From contig NQJH01000041.1 in the NCBI GenBank assembly GCA_002256685.1, forward strand, positions 1-17,538: a stretch of DNA of 17,538 nucleotides, written 5' to 3'. A program made the position numbers and the translations under genes. The stretch is from Methylococcaceae bacterium NSP1-2. GTDB lineage: Bacteria; Pseudomonadota; Gammaproteobacteria; Methylococcales; Methylomonadaceae. Below the pieces are notes generated by a model. It saw only the letters and a program-made list of their open reading frames with translations. It did no database searches and had not been told where the DNA came from. Shown here in pieces: positions 6,424 through 13,034 of this stretch (position 1 is the stretch's first letter; the number at the start of each line of letters is the position of its first letter).

Positions 6424-7533
6424 TCAACTCAATAAGGTACGCTCAATTAACCAATAACCACCCATTAAACTGGCTAACACCGAACAAACAGGCGTAAGTC
6501 GTGGTTCTATTTGCGGTTTATTATGCAGCCACCAAATAATGGGTAATACTATCGCAGCAACAGTAATTTGCCCAATTTCCACACCTAAGTTAAAGGAAAA
6601 TAACGGCAGCATAATTCCCGTTTCGTAGGAAGAAATGCCCATTTCGCGTAACACAGCGGCAAAACCCAAGCCGTGGACTAAGCCAAAGAAAAATGTCAAC
6701 CATTGCCGTCTTTTGGAATTATCACCACGCACAATATTTTCTAGCGCGACATAAATAATAGTCACGGTAATCAGCGGTTCAACGATACTGCTGGGAATAT
6801 TAACAATGTTGAGTCCTGCTAAACCCAGTGTAATAGAATGGGCAATGGTAAAAAAGGTGATGATTTTAATTGCAGGCCAAAAACTGCGCGTTACGATGAG
6901 CAAAGAAAACAAAAACAACAAGTGATCGTAACCCGTCAGAATATGCTTTATGCCTAACAGTAAAAAATCGCTAAAAGTCGATGCGGTTGGTGTTTCGACA
7001 CTATTAGTGTTTACTGTCGTACTTGTGCCAGCCACCGGTAAAGTCAGTGCTATTAAACTATCCGATTGAGACAGCATTTTTTCGCTAATGTTCTGCCCGA
7101 TCTCATTTTTTATAGTCACAAACTGTTTATGTTCCACTGGTAATGTGCTTAAAAATACCGCTTGCAGTTGCAATTGTTTACTGAGTGTTTGTGGGTACTG
7201 AAATTCAATATTGACGTTATTTTGCTGGTCAAAATTTACCATCCCCGCCGCACTAGGCTGAATAACTTGCCCATCGAGTGTGAGTTGCACACCTTGCAAT
7301 ACCCACTCGGCAATTTTGATTTTTGCCGCTTCTTGTTCTGCGGCAGTGACTTTTGTATCTTGGTCGCTGTCCATAGGTACAAACGCTTCAATATCTTGTA
7401 AAGCGAAGGTTATTTTGGCATCGACTCCCTGCGCCTTAACTATTAAATCAGCAGAACTCAGTCCTGATACATGTGCTGCACTGAACTGAGCATAACCCAG
7501 TAAAAAAATAACGGTGATTATTCTATTTAACAT
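6424..7533 (-). CDS. HupE/UreJ-like membrane protein with an exported N-terminal domain
   Basis: The 369-residue protein has a signal peptide (MLNRIITVIFLLGYAQFSAA, cleavage near 20) and a periplasmic domain to about residue 184. A polytopic membrane half (about 186-366) carries the HupE/UreJ_2-type motifs: GIKHILTGYDHLLFLF (194-209), TIAHSITLG (229-237), VEPLI (251-255), FFGLVHGLGFA (282-292) and FNLGVEIGQ. The conserved His and Asp residues (H197, D203, H204, H232, H287) would suit a metal path. HupE and UreJ themselves are nickel transporters; the substrate of this branch is not established. The periplasmic part contains an EF-hand-like loop, DSDQDTKVTAAE (55-66), with acidic residues at positions 1, 3, 5 and 12, though Thr replaces the usual Gly at position 6. 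The start is supported by GGAG 8 bases upstream. No hydrogenase or urease genes are nearby. Confidence 0.8.
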   Translation of the reverse strand: MLNRIITVIFLLGYAQFSAAHVSGLSSADLIVKAQGVDAKITFALQDIEAFVPMDSDQDTKVTAAEQEAAKIKIAEWVLQGVQLTLDGQVIQPSAAGMVNFDQQNNVNIEFQYPQTLSKQLQLQAVFLSTLPVEHKQFVTIKNEIGQNISEKMLSQSDSLIALTLPVAGTSTTVNTNSVETPTASTFSDFLLLGIKHILTGYDHLLFLFSLLIVTRSFWPAIKIITFFTIAHSITLGLAGLNIVNIPSSIVEPLITVTIIYVALENIVRGDNSKRRQWLTFFFGLVHGLGFAAVLREMGISSYETGIMLPLFSFNLGVEIGQITVAAIVLPIIWWLHNKPQIEPRLTPVCSVLASLMGGYWLIERTLLS

Positions 7534-7551
7534 TAGTTGTTCTCCACGGAT

Positions 7552-7620
7552 TTACGTTTTTTTGCGATACCAAACAATGGCAATCACAATAATTAAGGAG
7601 CAATCTAGCTGCTCCACCTG
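7552..7620 (-). other. Short frame ending in a hydrophobic, basic tail, just before the HupE-like gene
   Basis: A short minus-strand frame ends at TAA 7554-7552, 18 bases before the HupE-like start codon. It reads SLIIVIAIVWYRKKT at its end: a membrane-like stretch followed by basic residues. It has no start codon of its own and runs only about 20 codons back to a stop. A 6-bp inverted repeat GGAGCA/TGCTCC (7597-7615) lies within it. It may be the C-terminal remnant of a surface or membrane protein, or chance. Confidence 0.25.
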
Positions 7621-7640
7621 CAATCATTATTTAAGTAAGG

Positions 7641-8095
7641 TCAGAGATCGCCGCCGACATGTAACACAATTCTCAGCTTGTCTTCGTCTGAAACTGCCTC
7701 TTCGCCACCTATCAGCCGTTTTTTATTAATACTGGCTTGCGTTTCAATTACGCCGTTTGAACACAGTTTAGCTGGAACTTCAAAATCATACACTCTTCTT
7801 TAAAGTCTTCAAGCTTGCTGTCATCTGAATCTGTGAGCTCAAGTTCAACCACGCGTACGTCAATAAGCGTGGTCGATTAAATCAGCGGCAAAAAACGTAT
7901 TGCCTGTAGTAAGTAGTTCTGGACAATACCGTTTTAACAAGGCTTCATTTTGGCACGATAGCGGTTTTCTCCTGTTAAGGCTAGACAGTTAAGCGATGAG
8001 TCTAGGCTATAACAAGCTGACAGCGCATCATTCGGATACTTTTTAGACCATTCTGAAGAAAAATCTATGCTAAAATGCCCTCCAGCAATAGCCAT
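7641..8095 (-). pseudogene. Decayed gene of unknown function with three single-base frame breaks
   Basis: Four consecutive minus-strand segments in changing frames read like one protein of about 150 residues. Segment 1 (8095 to about 7950) starts with ATG and reads FSIDFSSEWSKKYPND. Segment 2 (to 7860) reads NEALLKRYCPELLTTGN, then FFAADLIDHAY. Segment 3 reads DVRVVELELTDSDDSKLEDF, and segment 4 (to TGA 7643-7641) includes VYDFEVPAKLCSNGVIETQ and DEDKLRIVLHVGGDL. The shifts fit a lost A in an A-run near 7944, one extra base near 7866, and one lost base near 7795. I do not recognise the family; it looks soluble and acidic. It fills most of the stretch between the HupE-like gene and the twin genes. 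Sequencing error would be an alternative, but three breaks in 450 bases next to intact genes favour real decay. Confidence 0.6.
8068..8076 (+). promoter_or_regulatory. Extended -10 promoter candidate of the first twin gene
   Basis: TGCTAAAAT has the extended -10 form TGnTAnAAT. No good -35 is seen, as expected for this type. The sequence downstream (GCC, then GCAA, then ATTAA) matches that at the second twin gene. The predicted start near 8083 gives a leader of about 100 bases that includes a small hairpin GGAAT/ATTCC (8145-8158). Confidence 0.5.
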
Positions 8096-8183
8096 TAAGT
8101 TTAGTTACATGTCTTTTGTTGCACATTTCTTAAATTTAAATACCGGAATTTACATTCCACCTAGTCACACAAAGGATAACAAT

Positions 8184-8579
8184 ATGAAATTATTGAAAAA
8201 AATCGCAGTTGCTGTTGTTATGACCGCATCAATGTTAGTCGTGTCTTCAAACGTTTTTGCTGCTGAAGTATCAAATGCGGCTGTTGCCGCAGCGGCTAAA
8301 ACGACTGAAGCTAAATTACTAGAAGCTAAAAGCCTATTGGAAAAAGGCGGTGATGCTAATACCACTGAACAAATCCAAAATGCTTTGAATGAAGCGCGTC
8401 AATCTGTAAAAGAATTTCGCTATGAGCCAACTGAGCGTTCACGCCAGAAGTTGAATGATAAATTAAAACTTGCTCGTGATGCCTTCTTGAAAAACGATAA
8501 TGCAAAAGCTTTAGCTGAAGTAGAAGCCGCCTTAGTAATTTATACAGACATCAAAAAAATCTACGACGCAGGTCATTAA
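8184..8579 (+). CDS. Small exported helical protein, twin 1 (unknown function)
   Basis: The 131-residue product starts with a clear signal peptide (MKLLKKIAVAVVMTASMLVV, cleavage after NVFA near residue 26). The mature part is about 105 residues, almost wholly helical, rich in Ala, Lys and Glu, with no Cys. It contains LLEAKSLLEKGGDA and, later, KLNDKLKLARDAFLKNDNAK and ALAEVEAAL, which suggests helix-turn-helix repeats. I chose ATG 8184 over an in-frame ATG at 8067: the signal peptide starts here and AAGGA lies 8 bases upstream, while the longer form would hide the signal behind 39 unlikely residues. It is a paralogue of the gene at 8853 (shared signal type, LLExGGD, KxKxAR). I do not recognise the family; a periplasmic location is inferred. 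It is transcribed on its own, with a hairpin 50 bases after the stop. Confidence 0.85.
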   Translation: MKLLKKIAVAVVMTASMLVVSSNVFAAEVSNAAVAAAAKTTEAKLLEAKSLLEKGGDANTTEQIQNALNEARQSVKEFRYEPTERSRQKLNDKLKLARDAFLKNDNAKALAEVEAALVIYTDIKKIYDAGH

Positions 8580-8628
8580 TAAGCCAAGCTGTCAGCATAT
8601 AATAAATTCAACCTGTTGAGTTTAAACA

Positions 8629-8653
8629 CTATAAGGGTTTTATGCCCTTATAG
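8629..8653 (+). terminator. Hairpin after twin gene 1
   Basis: A perfect 9-bp inverted repeat CTATAAGGG/CCCTTATAG with a 7-base loop lies 50 bases after the stop. It lacks a proper T-run (GGCTGCTTTAAAAG follows), so it may be a weak terminator or a 3' end stabiliser. Confidence 0.5.
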
Positions 8654-8762
8654 GGCTGCTTTAAAAGTTGCGATACAAAAGATCGTATAACTTTTCTAAA
8701 TGGCTTTTAAAAAAACTGCACCGCCTTTTACTATTCCATAACAAATCGATAATTTTAAAATG

Positions 8763-8771
8763 TGGTAGAAT
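8763..8771 (+). promoter_or_regulatory. Extended -10 promoter candidate of the second twin gene
   Basis: TGGTAGAAT is an extended -10 element. It is followed by GCC, GCAA and ATTAA in the same order and nearly the same spacing as at the first twin gene. The predicted start near 8778 coincides with the first base of the inverted repeat at 8778-8813. Confidence 0.5.
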
Positions 8772-8777
8772 GCCGGC

Positions 8778-8813
8778 TGGCAAACTGCTATTAATAAAAA
8801 AAATGGTTTGCCA
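8778..8813 (+). other. Inverted repeat at the predicted mRNA 5' end of twin gene 2
   Basis: TGGCAAAC (8778-8785) pairs perfectly with GTTTGCCA (8806-8813) across a 20-base A/T-rich loop. It could form a 5' stem-loop that protects the mRNA, or serve as an operator for a dimeric repressor. The ribosome-binding site TGAGGA lies 25 bases downstream, outside the stem. Confidence 0.5.
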
Positions 8814-8852
8814 ACATAACTTTAAATAAAAATAACTTGAGGATTTAGAAAT

Positions 8853-9239
8853 ATGAAAACCTTGAAAAAAATCGCATTGGCTTTATGTATTGCAGCATCT
8901 ATGGGTGCCGTTTCAACTTCAGCTATGGCTGAAACAGATAAAGGTCGTATTACTTATGCACCTACTGAAGCGATTGATATGACAGTAGCTAAAGTAAATG
9001 AAGCTCTGTCTTTACTTGAACAAGGTGGGGACGTTGAAAAAGCTTCTGATGCAGCTAAAGGCGCATTGGACATCAGTAAAGAAATCAATGCTAATGACAA
9101 AGTTGATGCAGCTCGTGCAAAAGCTAATAACAAAGTAAAAGCTGCTCGCAAACATTTGAGCGAAGGTTCTACACAAGAAGCTGAACAAGAGTTAAGAGAT
9201 GCTCAAAAAGGTTACTTAGCACTGAAAAGTCTGATATAA
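8853..9239 (+). CDS. Small exported helical protein, twin 2 (unknown function)
   Basis: The 128-residue product has a signal peptide (MKTLKKIALALCIAASMGAV, cleavage after AMA near residue 26). The mature part has about 102 residues, is Ala/Lys/Glu-rich and predicted helical. It shows VNEALSLLEQGGDVEKASDA, then ARAKANNKVKAARKHLSEG and AEQELRDAQKGYLALKSL, with about three helix-hairpin units. A TGAGGA Shine-Dalgarno lies 9 bases before the ATG. It aligns end to end with the gene at 8184. The mature chain has no Cys and a single His, so it is not a His-rich metal binder of the SmbP kind, although the overall build (small, exported, helical, repeat-like) is similar. It is followed by a strong terminator at 9387. 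Function is unknown; a periplasmic role is inferred. Confidence 0.85.
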   Translation: MKTLKKIALALCIAASMGAVSTSAMAETDKGRITYAPTEAIDMTVAKVNEALSLLEQGGDVEKASDAAKGALDISKEINANDKVDAARAKANNKVKAARKHLSEGSTQEAEQELRDAQKGYLALKSLI

Positions 9240-9386
9240 GGCTCGTTTTGCTTCTCAAATACCAAGCAGCAATTCAAATCTGACCTACTAAAAATATCTG
9301 TTAAGTTAATTTAGTCTAGTGTTTCACTGATCGATTATTTTTAACTGTTAGAACACACTTTTTGTGTTGTCATGATGAAGGATTGA

Positions 9387-9420
9387 AAACCTCGTTACCA
9401 ATAAGTGACGAGGTTTTTTT
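9387..9420 (+). terminator. Strong Rho-independent terminator
   Basis: A 12-bp stem beginning AAACCTCG and closing CGAGGTTT, with one G-T pair and a 6-base loop (9399-9404), runs into seven T (9414-9420). It lies about 150 bases after twin gene 2. The 147 bases between hold only a small AACACA/TGTGTT hairpin (9352-9368) and no gene. Confidence 0.88.
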
Positions 9421-9507
9421 ATGCGCATCAAATTACCCTCCTATTCTTTTCACTCCCTATCGTTCTACAATTAGGCGGTGTTTTCGCTTACCTATCTCGT
9501 TAGCTTC

Positions 9508-9516
9508 TGGTATATT
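9508..9516 (+). promoter_or_regulatory. Extended -10 promoter candidate of the membrane-anchored protein
   Basis: TGGTATATT is an extended -10 element with five of six matches to TATAAT. A weak TTACCT lies about 17 bases upstream. It is the best candidate between the terminator at 9420 and the gene at 9602. The leader holds a GCCCTA/TAGGGC inverted repeat (9545-9571). I see no gene in 9421-9601. Confidence 0.4.
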
Positions 9517-9601
9517 CAGAACGTGGCGATTTGTGTTGTCCATAGCCCTACAAAGGTTTACTTTCTAGGGCATTGATAAATTTTTAGAGGTGGAGGCTGT
9601 T

Positions 9602-10024
9602 ATGACTGAAGTATTGTTTATATTAACTGTGATTTTTGTGGCTTATGTTCTTTGTGTGGTCGTCAACGACAAAGCAGTCGTTAAGCCGACAATGCCAGAG
9701 GCGAAACCTAAAAAACAGGTAGTCGCGTCGATTGAACCCATTCCTCAAGCAGAACCGCGACCAGAAATAATTAAATTACACCCCATTGAAAAATCAATAC
9801 CTGCAAAGCAGACGCATAAAAAAGCCCTAAAAGACCCTAAAACAGGTGACATCGCCACGACCTACAGCAATTACAGGTTTACTAAACGCTGGATAAAAGA
9901 AGCCTTAGTAACCGAAGGATTGCTGGAAAAAGTGTATAAAAATAACGAATTGAATGCCGATGTTGAAATAGCCATCAAAGCAGCCATTGCTAAACTTGAG
10001 ACAATGGATAAGTACAAAGCTTAA
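9602..10024 (+). CDS. Membrane-anchored protein of unknown function
   Basis: The 140-residue product has one N-terminal membrane helix (LFILTVIFVAYVLCVVV, about 5-21). A Pro/Glu/Lys-rich linker follows (about 27-75), then a compact C-terminal part with TYSNYRFTKRWIKEALVTE near residues 87-105 and a final Ala/Lys helix. I chose ATG 9602 rather than a GTG four codons earlier because TGGAGG (9591-9596) is spaced 5 bases from it and overlaps the GTG reading. It faces pilR tail to tail: the two stop codons share TTAA at 10021-10024, and no terminator separates them. I do not recognise the family. The topology suggests a short anchor with a cytoplasmic or periplasmic helical head; orientation is unclear. 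Confidence 0.8.
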   Translation: MTEVLFILTVIFVAYVLCVVVNDKAVVKPTMPEAKPKKQVVASIEPIPQAEPRPEIIKLHPIEKSIPAKQTHKKALKDPKTGDIATTYSNYRFTKRWIKEALVTEGLLEKVYKNNELNADVEIAIKAAIAKLETMDKYKA

Positions 10025-11283
10025 TCTTTACCATCCAAATTAAGCCGCTTCAGTCGATAACGAAATGATCGAAAAGACAGCCCCAGCTGTTTAGCAGCGG
10101 CTGTCTTGTTCCATTTATTCTCTTCCAATGCGCGAGTGAGCATATCCTTTTCAATTTTTTCCAAATAGTCTTCCAATGAACCATCGGCTGGATTAAAGGC
10201 GGGACAAAAAGCGGTATCTTGAAAATGGTTGCCCCCCTTATTCGCATGAATATTCATGGCAGCACTCATCGGCAAATTTAAATCTTTAAACTCGATGCGA
10301 TTACCTTCATAAAGTGCCAATGCTCTTTCCAGAATATTTTCAAGCTCACGAACATTGCCAGGAAAATCATAGCGTTGCAGTGCGACTAATGCGGTATTTG
10401 ACAATATTGGTTTATTCAACGTACCCGCTAACACCATTTCATTAAGGTTTTGATGCGTCGCACTGAGTAAACGAATATCAACAGGGATTTCTCGACTATC
10501 ACCCACAGGACGAATTCTTTTCTCTTGTAAGGCACGAAGTAATTTAACTTGTAGCGACAAAGGTAGATCGGCCACTTCGTCTAGGAATAATGTGCCGCCC
10601 TCTGCCGCTTGAAACAAACCTTGTTTGTCGTTAGACGCGCCAGTAAAACTGCCTTTTTTATGACCAAAAAATTCACTTTCCATCAATTCTAATGGAATCG
10701 CTCCGCAGTTAATAGCGACAAAAGGATGGTCACTCCGCGCACTTTGTCGGTGGATTAACTTAGCCACTAATTCCTTACCTGAACCCGATTCACCACTAAT
10801 ATAGATAGGTGCTTGGCTAAGAGCCAGTTTATTTATTTTTCCGCGAATTTCGCGCATAACAAGAGAATCACCTAACAAAATATGGCGAGTTCGATTGTCT
10901 TTAGTGACATTTGGCTCTATCGTTTTTAACGCACTATTAACGAGTTGTCGTAATATCAATAAATCAACAGGCTTGGAAATAAAATCAAACGCACCTTTTT
11001 TCATCGCTAAAATGGCCGTATCCATATTGCCATGCGCAGTAATAACGGCAACCGGCATTGGTTTAGGCATTTCCTGTATTAAATCAACCAGTTCCAGACC
11101 ATTACCATCGGGTAATTTCATATCGGTCAGACAAAGATCAAACGACTCGTCTTGTAATAAGGCTTTGGCGCAACTAATATTTTTAGCGCAACGGGTTTCA
11201 ATCCCCATTCTATTCAGCGTGATTTCCAACAGTTCACGAATATCGGGTTCATCATCTACAATCAGTACCAGTGGTTTTTTCAT
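10021..11283 (-). CDS. pilR: Sigma-54 response regulator PilR with an internal deletion in the AAA+ domain
   Basis: PilR, phosphorylated by PilS, normally activates pilin transcription with sigma-54 RNA polymerase. The 420-residue protein has a receiver domain (D10, D11, phospho-acceptor D54, T82, K104). The AAA+ domain has Walker A GESGSGK (164-170), the sigma-54 contact loop GSFTGA (211-216) and Walker B TLFLDE (231-236). A Fis-type helix-turn-helix follows near 388-416 (NKTAAAKQLGLSFRSFRYRL). After SATHQNLNEMVLAGT (274-288) the chain jumps to LNKPILSNTALVAL. The family's FRxDLYYRLNVIEL and PPLRER segments, about 40 residues with the arginine-finger residues, are absent, while PGNVREL (308-314) is present. 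The reading frame is kept. Such a protein should be unable to hydrolyse ATP productively or form an active ring. It overlaps pilS by 4 bases (ATGA). Assembly error is possible. Confidence 0.92.
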   Translation of the reverse strand: MKKPLVLIVDDEPDIRELLEITLNRMGIETRCAKNISCAKALLQDESFDLCLTDMKLPDGNGLELVDLIQEMPKPMPVAVITAHGNMDTAILAMKKGAFDFISKPVDLLILRQLVNSALKTIEPNVTKDNRTRHILLGDSLVMREIRGKINKLALSQAPIYISGESGSGKELVAKLIHRQSARSDHPFVAINCGAIPLELMESEFFGHKKGSFTGASNDKQGLFQAAEGGTLFLDEVADLPLSLQVKLLRALQEKRIRPVGDSREIPVDIRLLSATHQNLNEMVLAGTLNKPILSNTALVALQRYDFPGNVRELENILERALALYEGNRIEFKDLNLPMSAAMNIHANKGGNHFQDTAFCPAFNPADGSLEDYLEKIEKDMLTRALEENKWNKTAAAKQLGLSFRSFRYRLKRLNLDGKD

Positions 11284-12914
11284 ATTTCAATTAAAGTATG
11301 GTCAGCATTAAATAAACACAGCCGAAAACAACTTTTATGTTCGGCAGTGACATAATAAATCAATTTTGCCTGATTTAGTTCAGCTAATTCTCTTGAGATA
11401 TAAAGTCCTAAGCCCGTTCCGCCAGCCGATGTCGTAAAAAAGGGTTCAAAAAGATGGCGAAGATTTTCACGACTGACACCCGAACCGTTATCAATGACAT
11501 CAATACAGGATGCCTGTTTCAACATCAAGATTTGTAACTTGATTGTCCCCGCCTCTGGCTGACCATAGTTCAAGGCGTTCTGACATAGATTATCCATAAT
11601 CTGCTTTAAGTGATTGGGATCAATAAAAACAAACAACGGCTCCGCAGTCAGTAATAACGTAAAAGTAGCCGCATTAATACCCTGTTCAAGAATAAAATTT
11701 TCTAAGTAATGACTCAACCATGTGTTTAATTCTATTTTTTTCCGTCTTGAATCCTTACGTCGAGACAGCTGCAAAATATCTTCAATAATATGATTGACTC
11801 GCGCTGTGTTGCTTTGAATAATGTTAGTTAAGCGTCTATCTTGAGCGGGTAAATCGGGGTTTTCTGACAACAATTGTCCAGCATGATTAATGGCACTGAG
11901 TGGATTGCGTATTTCATGGGCAATACTGGCGGTTAATCGTCCTAAAGAAGCCAATTTGCTCTGCTGTAAACGTTGATTGTAAAGCGAACCATCTTCGAGA
12001 ATAAGCATATAAAAAAATTTATAGCGGGTGGGTAGCAACATAAAACGCACATGAATATCGGATTGATTCAACACCTGAAGGGTGAATGAATTCTCTGCGT
12101 TATCCGCTAACCACGTCTGAAAAGCCCTCTCTAAATGCTCAGAAATACCAGCAAGATTAATGGGTAATTCTGTTAAATTTGTTAATCGTAACGTGGCTTC
12201 ATTGGCTAGCTGAATCACTTGTTGTTGATTAGTAATGATAATGCCTGACTGTAAATGCTGAATAATATACTGGTTAAGCTCTTCCAGATTAGAAATAGCT
12301 TGTTCCTGCTGATTAGTAAGTTGTAACATTTGTTCACTACGTTTTGCCAGCACAAAGGACAGTAAAGAAATAGCGAAGAAGGAAGCCCCTAGCATTCCCG
12401 TATAAATGTAAGAATAAGTCGTTATCTCAAAAACCTTCATGTAATCGGCATAAATCTGTTCAGCCAATACCGCTAAACTCGCTAACGCGGCAAAAAACAT
12501 CGCACAGCGACCGCCAATTAATAAGCCACCCGATGCAATAGACACAGCAAGCAAAATACCGATCCCGCTAGTAATTCCGCCATAAGCGTGCATAATCAGC
12601 GTCAAAATAAGAATATCAGTGACAATCAATAACTGCGCTTGAACGGTATAGCGCGTTAGTCGCCAAATAATACACACTGCCGATATAACGGACAGGATTA
12701 AATAGCTCTGACTACTGTAGGTAAATAAAGGGCTATGGTGAATACTGAGGAGCGCAGAACCTTTCTGCGTGTAAAACAAGAAAATAAATAGACTCGCCAG
12801 CGTCAGGCGATAACCTAAAAATACTTTTAGTAACAACCACGCCTGCTGAGCAGGAATACCATACCCTTTAGAAAGTGGGCAAGGATAGATGGTCTCAGAA
12901 GAATTTTCAGTCAT
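11280..12914 (-). CDS. pilS: Sensor histidine kinase PilS
   Basis: PilS is the membrane kinase partner of PilR in type IV pilus control. The 544-residue protein has several N-terminal membrane helices (about 26-200, including a glycine-rich GGITSGIGILLAVSIASGGL hairpin). A PAS-like domain follows (about 213-315, with GIIITNQQQVIQLANEA). The HisKA domain has the phospho-acceptor H333 in SIAHEIRNPLSA. The ATPase domain carries the N box QNALNYG (445-451), DNGSG (475-479), FEPFFTT and GGTGLGLYISREL. Catalytic motifs look intact, unlike in PilR. No strong Shine-Dalgarno is seen before ATG 12914-12912, so a slightly different start is possible. It is divergent from sucC, 120 bases away. Confidence 0.92.
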   Translation of the reverse strand: MTENSSETIYPCPLSKGYGIPAQQAWLLLKVFLGYRLTLASLFIFLFYTQKGSALLSIHHSPLFTYSSQSYLILSVISAVCIIWRLTRYTVQAQLLIVTDILILTLIMHAYGGITSGIGILLAVSIASGGLLIGGRCAMFFAALASLAVLAEQIYADYMKVFEITTYSYIYTGMLGASFFAISLLSFVLAKRSEQMLQLTNQQEQAISNLEELNQYIIQHLQSGIIITNQQQVIQLANEATLRLTNLTELPINLAGISEHLERAFQTWLADNAENSFTLQVLNQSDIHVRFMLLPTRYKFFYMLILEDGSLYNQRLQQSKLASLGRLTASIAHEIRNPLSAINHAGQLLSENPDLPAQDRRLTNIIQSNTARVNHIIEDILQLSRRKDSRRKKIELNTWLSHYLENFILEQGINAATFTLLLTAEPLFVFIDPNHLKQIMDNLCQNALNYGQPEAGTIKLQILMLKQASCIDVIDNGSGVSRENLRHLFEPFFTTSAGGTGLGLYISRELAELNQAKLIYYVTAEHKSCFRLCLFNADHTLIEI

Positions 12915-13034
12915 GAATGTTTTATAAGGATAGCGTTTTGCGAGGACTTCGTTAGAATATTCCTATTAATCATAGCATCAATATAAAAACTTAAGAACAC
13001 ACCGCCACTACCACCCGTTAATCAGGAGTCACCA

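Noticed and set aside
8067..8183. An in-frame ATG upstream would lengthen twin protein 1 by 39 residues.
   Set aside because: The added residues look random, overlap the promoter region and would bury the signal peptide; a good ribosome-binding site precedes 8184.
9590..9601. A GTG start for the membrane-anchored protein.
   Set aside because: The GTG overlaps the Shine-Dalgarno that serves the ATG at 9602.
12915..13034. A sigma-70 promoter for sucCD in the pilS-sucC gap.
   Set aside because: TTGCGA and TAGAAT occur but with unsuitable spacing; no pair was convincing enough to list.
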